In this document: one piece after another, positions 23,561 through 33,860 of the stretch
Layout of the letters: every line of letters starts with the position of its first letter
Numbering within the stretch: the first letter of the stretch is position 1
Assembly (NCBI RefSeq): GCF_030272615.1
Contig: NC_081412.1
Location: 340,751,370 to 340,815,369 of the forward strand
From: Cryptomeria japonica
Lineage: Eukaryota > Streptophyta > Pinopsida > Cupressales > Cupressaceae
Reading direction: 5' to 3'
DNA length: 64,000 nucleotides
Notes under the pieces: model-generated
Database searches by the model: none
What the model was told of the DNA's origin: nothing
Seen by the model: only the letters and a program-made list of their open reading frames with translations
Translations under genes and position numbers: made by a program

Positions 23561-25611
23561 AATGTACAAGTCCCTTATGGTAACATCAGAGATAAAATCA
23601 AGTCTCAGAATACACTGTGGTACTACCACCAGAATCTGTACGTCTCTGATGTGGGGAATCTCCTCCTCTAGATGATCTAGCTCCTGAATCTAGGTCTCTA
23701 CGAGGTGGTCCCATGACACCACCACTCTTTGTCTAACCCTATTATCCTAATTATTGTGTGGTGGAAACATAACTGCTTGCCCTCTGACTCTGAGGAACCA
23801 CACTATCATATAGCCTGCACCAGTGAAGAATCTCCTTCCTAGCATGTACCATCTCCCTCACTGTATATGCTGTGAGACCTCTAGTGCCTGTCTACTATAT
23901 GTGCTAAAGAAAACTCTCTACCTGCCCATACCACTCAATAGAAGTATCTCTCTCATATTTGGCAGTGTCTCTCTCTAAGGCAAGAGACTGAATCTATGCC
24001 TGAAGCTATGCAATTTGTGCCCTCAAACTGGCAGTATCATCCTGAACCTTTGGCACATTATCATGCATCTGCACATCATATCCTACTACCTGTATCTCTG
24101 GCTTATCTCCTCCTACTAGGGGGTCAACCTACGGAATCCTGGTAATCCTGCATATGATCAAAGAAACATCATCCTCTGAATCATCATCAGAGCTATCCTC
24201 ATCAATCCCCCCATGAGTTGCCAACATACTAGGAGCGTGACCAATCTAACTAAATTGAAGAGCTCTACTACCTCTCCCCTCTATCACAATCCCTCGGCCC
24301 CTATATGATCCACCTCCTTAGCCTCCATCTCTCCCACCAACTCTGCGTACTCTAGGTAGTAATGGTCCTCTATAAACCCCCCCTTTCCTCCCACCTCTAC
24401 CATCATCTCCCTCATCTCCATCTCCTCCTTGAACACCTAATCGATGTTGCCTCCTCCTACATCAAGGGCCATCCTAATCATCATCCTCCTCCCTCGAGCT
24501 AGGTGGTAGATCTGCAGGATCTGTAATCCATGGGAATGGATGAGCTGCCAGGATTCTAGCATACTCCTCTGTAGTGCCAACATGTAAGATCTATGGTCGC
24601 AAGTGAAAAGGAACCAGTGGCATAGCTAGGAACTTTGCATATCCAACATCAAGTGAGAGAGAAGGACCCCAATCTTTCCTATCGTTGTATGTCCGCGCAT
24701 ACAAGGCAACACCTTGTGGCATACCCTATGGCCTGTTGAACTCTCTAAGGACTCGCTGAATGAGCCATCTCTCAATAAAAAATAGCGTTCGACCAATCAA
24801 GTATCTACTTTGCATAATCACTGGTAGTGATCTAGCATCATCCATCCATGACTCGTAATCTAGATAAGGTCTCTAAACTACTAAGTCCATGGTATCCAAT
24901 ACCCACCTCCAATACTTAGCTTACCCAGCTTGCTGCGGTAAAAATAAATATATGGTTGTCCATCTCCTCGAACTCAATTATGAACATGCCGTGTAATTGC
25001 AATATGTTCCCAACACCAAACTTGTAGGAGAGTTACCCCTGTGGATAGACTAGCTGCACCATCATATATAACCTGATGGAGATCATGATATAAATGTGCT
25101 AAAACACAGACTCCCCATGCAAATATCGTCCTCTTCTCCATCATTCTCAACAAAATTCAACCCCATCCAACAGATAAACCCCAAGATCTCTTTTCTGGAT
25201 GAATGAATCCTTCAACTAAGCCAACCAGTATTGAAGGTAGGGTATCGTAGTACATCAGCATGTCCTCCCATCGCCAAACATTCTCCTCAGTGCTACTATG
25301 CCACCTATCTCGTGATGATCATATTGAACAAGCTCTCTAATAATCAGGATGTGCAATATCCTATGCACATCCTCCAATGTCACGCTAACCTTTCTAGTAG
25401 GAAGATGAAAGGAGTTGTGGTCACTATACCACCTCTCCGCAAGTGCTGTCAATAATTCCCTGTTTATCCTGATAACAGGCATGTATAATAGATGTCTCAA
25501 ACCACAAACATCAATATTTCTAAAGGCTACTGCATCTAACTCAGGAACTAAATGCCGCATGGATGGAAACCGACGACACTGAAGAACATCATAAATCTCC
25601 TGTTTATGCAA
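23560..25611 (-). pseudogene. G1 antisense ORF with plant mobile domain
   Basis: Read on the minus strand, the intact 118-codon part (25611-25255) has the plant mobile domain look: LTALAERWYSDHNSFHLP, then a TLEDVHRILHI string. Downstream, in several frames with many stops, follow a segment readable as ALYARTYNDRKDWGPSLSL-like text near 24690, a Gly/Arg-rich part (24480-24290), an acidic EDSSDDDSEDD stretch near 24190 and a predicted coiled coil near 24030-23960. Antisense extra ORFs in this position, some with this domain, are reported for Tat-type elements (recalled, not checked). Its role in the element is unknown. The 5' end may lie slightly upstream of the Met at 25611. Confidence 0.65.
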
Positions 25612-26710
25612 ATAATCTTGTCTAAGTCAATTATTTATTTATCTATCCTATCTATCAAACAATCTATGATATCAATCGACAATCAACTCTTCATCAGAGA
25701 CTAGATTGGTCTCTTAGATCTTTCTATCCAATCTAAAACTATCAATCATGGTGATCAACCTATCAATCACATATCAAAATCATCTATCTTTATGAACATC
25801 AAAACAAACATCATCAATTTATCAAACAAAATTGACTTATGACAACAAAAGCGCTATTTTAAGAAAATGCGCTACAACAAATCACATATGCGTGAAAACA
25901 TTGTGTATTTGTGTCAAATCAAGAAAATGAGCTATAACATCTAACATATGCATGATAACTTTGAGAAAATGCACCATTTCAAGCAAAAGTGCTACCAAAT
26001 CATGTAAATGAGCAAAAACATTTAAGATTTACAATAAAAACATAAATGCATGAAAACTCTTCACAAAAGCATGACAACTTTGATCAAATGCACAACAAAA
26101 ACAAAAGCGCGAAAAAACCTAGCAGAAGTGCTAAAAAACTTAACAAAAGCGCTAAAACACGTGTGGAAAATTCAATTAAAAAAACAAAAAAAACCTAACC
26201 TAAATGCGGGTTTCTCGAAAAAATTGTACAAATCAAAATACAAGGTCAAGTTTAGGGTACATACTAGGGGTCCATACTAGGGTGGTCTCTGGTATCTCCG
26301 CACTCGCTCAAATCGGTTACTCGCGTATGGGACCACTATCATGATAGCTGGAAACATTCAAATCTCCAAGTATCTCTCCTAGTTTCACTCTCCGAACTCC
26401 AACAAAGCAAATGATGTGGACATGGGCCCATCCATATTTTATATAATTACCTTTTTGACCTAATGAAGGTTAATTAATTTTTTTAAAAAGGAGAGGGGCA
26501 TTCTTAGTTTTGAAAATAATTTTGTCTTTCTAAGGGATTTTTAATCCAAGATTTTCATCATTTTGTCATGAGATTCATCATTCAACTACTTTTTTCAAAA
26601 TTTCACGATCAATCTCCTGAGGGGGCACGCTATCGACATTTTATCAAACGTTAGGGGTAATGAAATTGAGACTTGATTTTTCTTGAAACAATGTTGTTGC
26701 AACAATATTT
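25612..26710 (-). other. Leader of the antisense ORF and spacer to the 3' LTR
   Basis: No ORF is supported; the 76-codon frame at 26050-26280 lies over the repeat array. The minus-strand leader of the antisense ORF contains GCGCATTTG-like array 3. The remaining part to 26710 is unremarkable apart from an attgacc-type AT-rich stretch near 26460. Confidence 0.55.
25847..26157 (-). repeat. GCGCATTTG-like array 3 (reverse orientation)
   Basis: On the plus strand the units read aaaatgcgctacaac, aaaagcgct, aaatgcacaac and similar, about 14 in all at 15-30 base spacing. Their reverse complement is the tagcgcatttgt motif of arrays 1 and 2, though here gcgcttttg variants are frequent. It lies upstream of the antisense ORF in that ORF's own orientation. 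Confidence 0.7.
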
Positions 26711-26725
26711 CAAAGAGGGGCAAAA
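26711..26725 (+). promoter_or_regulatory. G1 polypurine tract
   Basis: caaagaggggcaaaa lies directly before the TG start of the 3' LTR, the expected place for plus-strand priming. Confidence 0.7.
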
Positions 26726-26873
26726 TGTATAAACTAAAAAATGGCTAAGAATAATTAAATAAATATTTATTATTTATTTAATAATTATTCTTCTATTAAA
26801 TAATTAAATTAAAAAGTTTAATTATTTAATTCATTTAGTCTTTCTTCCATTTCAATCTTATTAAATATTAGTT

Positions 26874-28685
26874 TTTGATTAAGGGAAAACAAGTTTTGAA
26901 GGGACCTGAAACCTTATACAAAACAGGTTTTGGAAGGACCTAAAACCCGAACCTTAAGATAAACCTGAAAGTCCACCCAATGATATAGTACATAAGTGAG
27001 ACACGACAAAATTATACAAAAGATGGGGGACAACGCAAGAAGGACCCCCAACAGGAAACAACGGGCTGCAAAAACCAAAGACCAACAAGTAGCCCCAACC
27101 CAACTAGGATAGATCAAGGATTTGATCTACACTTGTGGGAGCGAAGGGTCATATCAAAAGAGGACCAAGATGATTTAGATATCTTACTTTTAACGGTAAT
27201 CCATCCCTCCTCAACCCTAGCAGTAGTCCTTTTCCAAGAAGACAGGTCCAGAATAGAGGACCTCCCACCACTAGGAGGAACAAAGGCAACATCTTGAGAG
27301 GCAGAGACAACAAAAATCTGAGAATCAGAAGGACCAGACAAAGATCCAACAACATTCTAAGAAGTGGGAAGGTCAACCACCATTGAAGAGAATCCAACAT
27401 CCTTCAACCGATCAGCTGAGATGCCACCACCACAAGAAGCATCCACACACTCTTGAGGCGAAGAAACACCAAAACATCCATTTACAAGGGCCAGAGTAGG
27501 GGAAACAACCAAAGGTGCATTACCTTCACCATCATCAGCCTGAGAAACCTGAGCAACCACCTGGGAGAAGATTTTCTTTTGAACAAAGTAGTGTTCAGAA
27601 AATGCACCCTTCCACTAAGAAACATATCTTTTTTTCTTTTTATCTGACTGACACTGTGTAGCAATTTGCCCAGTCTGGAAGCAATTTTGACATCTGAAGG
27701 GGATGCCCTCAATGTTGAGCGATTCGACCTAAGATCCCAAAGAAGAGTAAATCTTCATCTCAGCTGGGACCCCTTTAGAAACACCAGTATCAACCAAAAT
27801 ATGAGCATAAGTAGAATGATACAAATAATAAGAATCCTTATCAATCATTAGGAAGTCACCTAAAGCCTCCCCCACTTCCTCTAGCAGAGAGTCTGTCCAT
27901 AGATAAAGGGGAAGGTTAGGGAGCCTAACCCAAATAGGAATCTTATTAAATGAATCAGTAGATGGGTTAAAATCTGAGAACCAAGGTTTAACCATTAAAA
28001 CAAATTTATCCTCCCAACTGAAAGGATTATTATATAAAATTTTTGATCTATCCTCTGCCTGTTCAAATTTAGCAATGAAAAAACCCTTGGCTAAAGGATA
28101 AATGTTTACAGTACCCTTTAATATCGGTTCCCAGCTTTGGGAAATCTAAGTGTGTAGCTGAGGAAGGCTTGGCCAAAAGCCCCGAAACCTACAAATCAGT
28201 CTATGAGACTCAAACACAGAGGAGTTGTGGATGATACCCTTTTCAGTGTCAGCAGACACCCTAAAAGCCAAGGGGTTTCACACAAGAACAATTGTAGACA
28301 CATGGGCAACCTGATCCGCAGCAGAGGGCACTGAAACTCCAACGATAGACACCAGAACACCTCCATTCGCAACATCACCGGAAGGAGCCCCATTAGCATC
28401 CACCTTCGGCCCACCAAACACAATAGATAGAGGAATGGCACTCAAAGAAGAGACAGTCCCCCCCATGGATGTAGTCATAGCTAGGAAATAACTCTTCAAG
28501 CTGGAAAACCCTTTCAAAAACCCGCTCTCCAGAGAATCCACAAACCCAAAATCGGGGTCATTAGGCACATAAATAGCAGTCGGCCTAGAAGAAGCACCAG
28601 AGGCATTGACAACACGCACCTAAAGGGAAATGGGGGGTGAAAGAGCAGGAGACTATAAAGACAATTGAACTGATTTCTCCTTCTT
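26874..28685 (-). mobile_element. LINE-derived ORF1-only insertion
   Basis: A 1.8-kb block in the G1 3' LTR bounded by a perfect 17-bp duplication cttattaaatattagtt (26857-26873 and 28686-28702). A long TSD of this kind points to target-primed reverse transcription, as for LINEs. On the minus strand it begins with a short leader, carries an ORF1-like region and ends in a 3' untranslated stretch with a short A-rich end (aatcaaa) beside the TSD. No endonuclease or reverse transcriptase is present although the 3' end appears intact. Confidence 0.75.
27114..28620 (-). pseudogene. LINE ORF1 (DUF4283-type with zinc knuckle)
   Basis: An RNA-binding protein that in plant L1-type LINEs accompanies the RNA. 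The most readable part is 27995-27729, with PIWVRLPNLPLYLW, typical of the DUF4283 fold. In a neighbouring frame near 27700-27640 the string CQNCFQTGQIATQC is a zinc knuckle in which the usual His after Gly is Gln. The N-terminal segment at 28619-28278 is Ser/Ala/Gly-rich. At least three frame changes and several stops separate the parts. The region after the knuckle is Ser/Pro-rich and low in conservation. Confidence 0.7.
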
Positions 28686-29318
28686 CTTATTAAATATTAG
28701 TTATTTAATCATCCATTATCAATTCTTCTAAAGTCTTCAACAATTAAATAATTCTACAATTATTTAAATCTTCTTTTCCACCTCACTTCATCTCCACATG
28801 ACTCAATCTTACCAACTTATCCTTCATTCCAACTAATCCTTCATAGCCATCAATCTTGCATGATTCAATCTCAACCGTTGATATCTGCCACGGGATTTTG
28901 CTCATGAAAATCTATAAATAGAGCATTTCACTATCATTTTGAGTCTAGTAGTTATCTTGCATTCACGTGATTTTTTGATCATTCAAGCATTTCAAGCAAT
29001 TCACAACGTGCCTTTGGATTTTATATTTAATCATTTTCTTATAGTTGCATAGATCATTTAGCTTTGTATACAATATCCAGTTATCAAGAGTTCATTCATC
29101 ATTTGTCATCTTGGAAGCTACAACTAGTGCAATCTGAGAGCAACATATGCAACAAGATCAAAGATGATAGGACACAACGAGACAACAAGTGGAGGTTTAT
29201 TGTTTTAAGTATTTATCTTTTAATTGTTTCATTGGTAATTTTTGAATTCCTATAGGTTTATATTATTGTGAAACTAAGAAATCTTGTAGGTTCATTCTTG
29301 AAATATTTCTAGTTTACA

Positions 29319-29456
29319 CACAACTAATAATTGCATAGTTTTGTGGTTCAATTTCATAGGTTTTGGGCTCCAATTGTGCAAGTCTATTTTTGGGATGCTT
29401 GAGAGATGAAAATTTAGCTTTTCGATGGACGTGTGTTCATGTTGGGTTCACCAAAA
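29319..29456 (-). other. Internal stub and primer-binding site of an orphan element
   Basis: Read on the minus strand, an LTR end is followed by ttttggtgaacccaacatga (29456-29437), close to the G2 primer-binding site. Only about 140 bases of internal sequence remain before the G1 3' LTR. G1 therefore probably inserted in the leader of this older minus-strand element, whose rest would lie to the left of G1. Confidence 0.5.
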
Positions 29457-30439
29457 TGTCGACTAGGAAATTGTGTTAAAAAATCAAATAACATGAAAGT
29501 TGATCTAAGCTAATCACAAAACTTAATAAAACATGTAAATCAAACCTAATCTAACCAACCTAATTACCAAAACAAAGCGTAATTAAAATACGAATCAAAC
29601 CACCCATTTCCTATGCATCTTCGATAAAAATCTATTGCTTCTCCTTCTCTAATACTGATATGTTACTCTCTAAATGCAATGTGCTCAAATACATGTGAAA
29701 GCAAGTGATGTGATATCGAGATTACAAGAAGTGTGATTATAAAAACTAAATTGATAGAGTAACTAAACTTATTAATTCCTAAATGATTCAATAGAATAAC
29801 AATGCTAAAACTAGATATTATGAATGGAGAGGCCTCCTTTTATAGGAATTCGAATTTCAATTAAAAGTCGAGATCAAAATGATTTTTGAGGAATCGAATG
29901 GACATAATTGAGTGCATGACAGAGTTGCCATGTAGGAGATGGATGAAAACAAAAAAAGTTGAGGAGAAGATATTGTGGATAATTCTTAAATAAAATCATT
30001 AGTTATCTCCTAATGAAGATCAAATTAGCAAGTTGGAGATATTATGGAGATTTTTATAAAAATTATTAAATATCTCCATATGAGTATACAATAGAAGAAT
30101 TAAAAATAAAAAGCAAAAATATTCCCTAAATGAGAGGATAAATAGAGATAATTAATAAATAAAATTTATTAAATATCTCCTTATAAAAAGCAGATTTTAT
30201 GGAGAATTAATAAATTTATCTCCATTTTAGAAGAAGATAAGTATGATAAATTAATAAATATAATTTATTAATTTATTATTCATATTTATAGGTTAGGTAA
30301 TTAAATCATGAATTTATTTAATTAATGGGAAAAAGGGGCAAATAAATAAATAAATAATTTATTTATTTAAATTTTCGAAGAAAGGTTAGTAGAAAATGGT
30401 GTTTAATTAATTAATTTAAATCCAAGAGGCAATGATGCA
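29457..30439 (-). repeat. Orphan minus-strand LTR
   Basis: Begins tgtcgactagg next to the reverse primer-binding site. On the minus strand a TATA-like ctataaaaggaggc occurs at about 29833-29846, consistent with LTR polarity. The middle is AT-rich with repeated tctcc/ttattaaat strings. The right end is uncertain; gatgca at 30434-30439 is only a candidate. No second copy is in the window. Confidence 0.45.
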
Positions 30440-30969
30440 GGAGCATCCACAGTTCATAGCAATCTTGCACCAACCAAATACATTTTATTTTCTGTTTTGC
30501 TTTCTATTTGTAGTTTCAGTTTTCCTTTCTATGTGTCCCGGTTTTGGCTCACCAGATCCTGTGGAGTTGGATTCTACTTGAAGATTTGATCATCTTTCTT
30601 GCTTTCAAACCACATTGCATTTGGATCATTTTCCAACAAGATATTGCTACCGGTTTCCATGACAATTTCTTGTTACCGGTTGACAGTCCTTTGTTACCGG
30701 TTGCCTGTGTTGGCTTGATGATGATTTTTGTAATAGATGAATTCATGTGTTGTCATTGATGGCACATGCATACACACACATATGTTGACATTGTCTTAGT
30801 AATCTTAGTTAAGATAAACCGGTACTACTCCTAAGTCCTAGTATTGCAAAATCGGTATTATATGTATTGAGAAGTCCAATCGGTTTTGAAGGTGTCTAAC
30901 TGGTATATGTAGACAACCGGTATATGCAAGAATGACAATTGGTCATGGTCAATTCTACTTGCACCAGTT
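30440..30969 (+). repeat. Unassigned DNA and copia-type LTR fragment
   Basis: Up to 30707 nothing is recognised apart from three ttaccggttg-type strings. From 30708 the text tgttggcttgatgatg and then tgtgttgtcattgatggcac resembles the start of the C1 and C3 LTRs, with many accggt-like sites. It stops abruptly at 30969 where the C4 LTR begins, so only the first 260 bases of this LTR are kept. Confidence 0.45.
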
Positions 30970-31320
30970 TGGAGATACTATAGAGATCAACAAGGAAACA
31001 AATGGAGGACAATCCTTAATTATTAGTCTATTATACTCTACGCTTAAGCTAAACTTAGGCATTTAATAATATTGTAGGTATTTAATAATTATTATAATTA
31101 TTAAATACTATTTATCTCTTTAGGGTTGCACATCTTTAGGGTTTCTAATTCTCTTGTCATAAAGATTGTATTGTAACTTTATTTTTCATTTCCCTCTCTG
31201 AATGATAATCTCTCTTTCAGAGCCTTTTTTGTGTTCAGTCTCCAATCTTCTCTTGTGATAGGTATTCTTGCACATAGATGCTCTTGGGATCTCAGAAGTT
31301 GTACTTTCTCAACTTCTTCA
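30970..31320 (+). repeat. C4 5' LTR (copia type)
   Basis: About 350 bp, starting near tggagatactatagag and ending aacttcttca directly before a canonical tggtatcagagc site. The pyrimidine-rich end and the short length fit common copia LTRs. Its left boundary is inferred because no second copy is present. Confidence 0.5.
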
Positions 31321-31332
31321 TGGTATCAGAGC
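31321..31332 (+). promoter_or_regulatory. C4 primer-binding site (initiator tRNA-Met)
   Basis: tggtatcagagc follows the LTR end without spacing. This is the standard primer site of plant copia elements. Confidence 0.8.
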
Positions 31333-32538
31333 TTTCATCTGCTGCTTCTTGTTCCTAATTTCTTTTCAGAAGATTTTCTCTGGAGGCAAGGGTTTCAATT
31401 CTTTTTCAAAGGTTTTAGTTTGGATCTGGGCTATCTTTTTTGTTTCTGGACATTTTGAGCTCAAACGGACCTCACCATTAAGCTCAAAACACCCAAAAAA
31501 CCCCATTTTCATATAAAATTTATCCAGTTTGGACGACTTTAGCTCCGAGAATTTTTTTTTAAGTTTTCCCTTTGCATGCACATTTTTCGAGGCAAAAAAC
31601 AATTAAAAAAATTAAAAAATCATTTTTTCGAGCCTTTTAATGGCGTGCCTAGGCCACGACCACTACCGCCAGCCGCTGGTTTATTAACCTCCGCGGCCAA
31701 CTCTAGGGTCGACGGTTCCCATAGCGGTTTATTAAACCTCCCCACCGCCACTCACAGCGCCTAGCACCAATCGCCAGCTTGGGACCCATCGTTGTCGTCA
31801 CCTATAAACCCTGCTGCTGCCGCTCACAACATCCGACACACAGCGCCAACTGCTAGCCTGGGACTCGATGCTGCCACTGCCTGGAAACCTCACCGCTATC
31901 GCCCAAAAACCCCGCCACCGCCCAACCTTTGCCACCGCCCAGCCAACGTGCCACCTCCCTGCCACCAACAGGGGGGCCCTTATTTTCTTCCTTGAAGGGT
32001 TTTGACAACGTATTATTTTTTTGCCATAACTTGGGCAAACAAAGTCATTTTTTGGAGAATGAATAGACACCAGAAAGCTCTTTTCGAGCTCTACTCAGAT
32101 CTGGAGGTGAGATTTGCTGATTTTTTCATCTAGTACCTATTTTTTGCCGTCCAAGTCAGTACTCTTTTATGCACTCCGGGAGCCATATCTTGGGAAAATG
32201 GACTCTATTTTCAGAAAACGAATAGGCGTCAGAAAGGTTTTGGAGGGATCTTCTGAGATTTGGAGTTATTTTTTCTAGAAAAATCACCAAGTACACAAGA
32301 TAGTGTCTGACGCATTTTCTTTTCTCTTATCTTCTTTTTTGGCTCTCAGATTGTATTGGTTTTTTGTTTTACATATTGTGGGGGGTGTTATTTTTTTTCT
32401 ATTTTCTTGTAACTTCAGAAAATAAGAACACCTAAACTAAAAAAAAACAAAAAAACCCCTTCTCCATCTTCTGTATAGTCTAAAAGATCACTTAATTAAA
32501 AAATTCAAGAGTAGGTCCAAGTTCAGGTATAGGTACAC
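31333..32538 (+). other. C4 leader with a G+C-rich block
   Basis: No gene is supported. The block at about 31640-31980 is far richer in G+C than any neighbour and consists of ccgcc/cgctc/ccaccgc strings. Short Ala/Pro/His-rich frames in it (for example 31792-31995) follow from that composition. The rest is T-rich. It may be part of the element leader or an older captured insert. Confidence 0.45.
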
Positions 32539-33389
32539 ATGGAAGATTCTTCAGTTGAGCTTCTTACATCCCAAAACTATCACCTCTAGAAAGCTCATAT
32601 GATGAGGCTTCTCCAATCAAGGGGGTTGTGGTCCTGTTTGGATGTGGATCAACCACTGTTGCAGTGTCCTTTTGAGATTCTTCAGCACCAGAATAAGATG
32701 GATGAGGCTATGGGTGACATCTCCTTACATGTTTCAAACAACTTGCTTTTTCACCTTGATGATTTGCTCACTCCTTAGGCTATGTGGTCCAAATTTGGAA
32801 CTCTTTTTGGTACTATCAATGAGTTTAGAGAATTACAGATTGAGGCAGAGCTCTCTTCCTTGTTACCTGAATCTTTTCCTCACATTGAGGACTTTCTGAA
32901 CAAGTTCAAAACCACCAGATCTATCTTTCACAGTTGTGGTAAAATTAAGACAGACCCAGAGTGTATCTACTTGATTCTCTCTAAGCTTCAAGGTCCCTAT
33001 CAGATATTTTCTTCCACCTTTTACTCTATTATGGATGCATTGGGTACACGCTTCACCATGGCTACTTTTGATGTGTTCTGTGATCGCTTGACTTGTGAGC
33101 AAGCTCACCTATGTCAGTTGGACACTCTCACAGGATCAAAGCCAAAAGAATTGGTTGCTTAGACATCTAAAGAGAACAAGAAGTAGAAACAAAAGCCTAA
33201 GAAGGATTCAACTGGTAGTGAGAGTTCCTCCAAGCCACCACATAAGTTTGATTACAAACCAAAGTCCTATCCCAAATAGGAGCACTCTTCTAAGTCTGGT
33301 TAGTCTTCCTCCAAGACTAAGAAGAAGTCAGATGAACTTTGTAGTTTCTATGGCAAAGAAGGTCATCTAGTTTCTCATTGTTGGAAATG
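32539..33389 (+). pseudogene. gag: C4 gag
   Basis: Copia-type capsid protein. The start ATG at 32539 gives an N-terminus MEDSSVELLTSQNYHL in frame with the long open part 32782-33162. Typical gag text follows, such as FLNKFKTTRSIFHSCGKIKT, then LSKLQGPYQIF. After a Lys/Ser-rich linker comes the knuckle CSFYGKEGHLVSHC near 33338-33380, whose second Cys is Tyr (TAT), so zinc binding should be lost. Nonsense codons lie at CAG-, CAA- or TGG-derived sites, for example 32587, 32776, 33160 and 33388. Confidence 0.7.
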
Positions 33390-33860
33390 ATTAGAGGCCT
33401 TGGAGGCAACCATGCAACAACATCATATTTCTCCTCCTTAGCCTCCATCTTCCTCTTCTACTAGGAAAGGACATGCTCTTTCTGCATTAGCTATTCCTTT
33501 TGCATCCACTTGGATTATTGATTCTGAGGCTTCTCACCACATGACACACTCACCACAACTTGTTACCTCACTTGCTCACAATAATACTTTATAGATTGCA
33601 GTTGGTGACTAAGCACAACTTCCAGTTTTAGGTTCAGGTTCCGTTGACAGGTGGTTGTTTCCAAGATGTTCTTTTGGTTCCTGACATTTCTATGAACCTC
33701 CTCTCTGTTTATCAGATTTTTCATTCTGGCTCTAGTAAAATGGTTGAGTTCTCACCACATGATGCAATTATTCAAGATCTCCATGATCCTGATTTGGTTG
33801 TGGCTACTAGCAGTGTTTATCTCGATTCTCGGTTATTTCGATTTGTTTGGCCTTTTTGAA
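33390..33860 (+). pseudogene. C4 protease and pre-integrase fragment
   Basis: Continues from gag. The protease reads WIIDSEASHHMTHS at about 33510-33550; the active-site Gly of D-S-G-A is Glu here. After a frame change near 33640 the open part 33644-33859 carries VLLVPDISMNLLSVYQI, the usual text between copia protease and integrase. The element then stops being recognisable; no integrase, reverse transcriptase or 3' LTR is present, so C4 is 3'-truncated. Confidence 0.65.

Larger units (their letters stand above)
826..29318 (+). mobile_element. G1: large nested Ty3/gypsy (Tat-like) retrotransposon
   Basis: Composite of all plus-strand gypsy parts from the partial 5' LTR to the 3' LTR. The order is LTR, primer-binding site, leader, gag, protease, G-patch region, reverse transcriptase, RNase H, second RNase H, integrase, antisense ORF, polypurine tract, LTR. 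The second RNase H and an antisense ORF between integrase and 3' LTR are known for the Tat lineage of plant gypsy elements, so that placement is inferred. Three insertions interrupt it (7857-17273, 18787-19979, 26874-28685); removing them leaves about 16 kb. Many nonsense codons and two changed catalytic glutamates show it is dead. The left boundary is uncertain because similarity to the related LTRs fades near 826-985. Confidence 0.8.
26726..29318 (+). repeat. G1 3' LTR, split by a LINE insertion
   Basis: Starts tgtataaactaaaaaatggc and ends agtttaca. Without the insertion at 26874-28685 and its TSD it is about 760 bp. Compared with the 1,193-bp antisense solo LTR it lacks several hundred bases in the middle, with the break between cttatcc and ttcattcc near 28830. 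The TATA-like box is tctataaata at 28911-28920. The right half matches the 5' LTR well. Confidence 0.8.

Noticed and set aside
23460-23675. Small plus-strand frame over the catcat-rich region
   Set aside because: Low-complexity sequence at the end of the antisense ORF with no domain and no partner frame.
31792-32070. Ala/Pro-rich frames on both strands in the C4 leader
   Set aside because: Caused by the local G+C-rich composition; open on both strands at once and without known domains.
32539-33860. Programmed readthrough or altered genetic code explaining the TAG codons in C4
   Set aside because: TAA and TGA also occur, catalytic and zinc-binding residues are lost as well, and all changes fit simple C to T decay.
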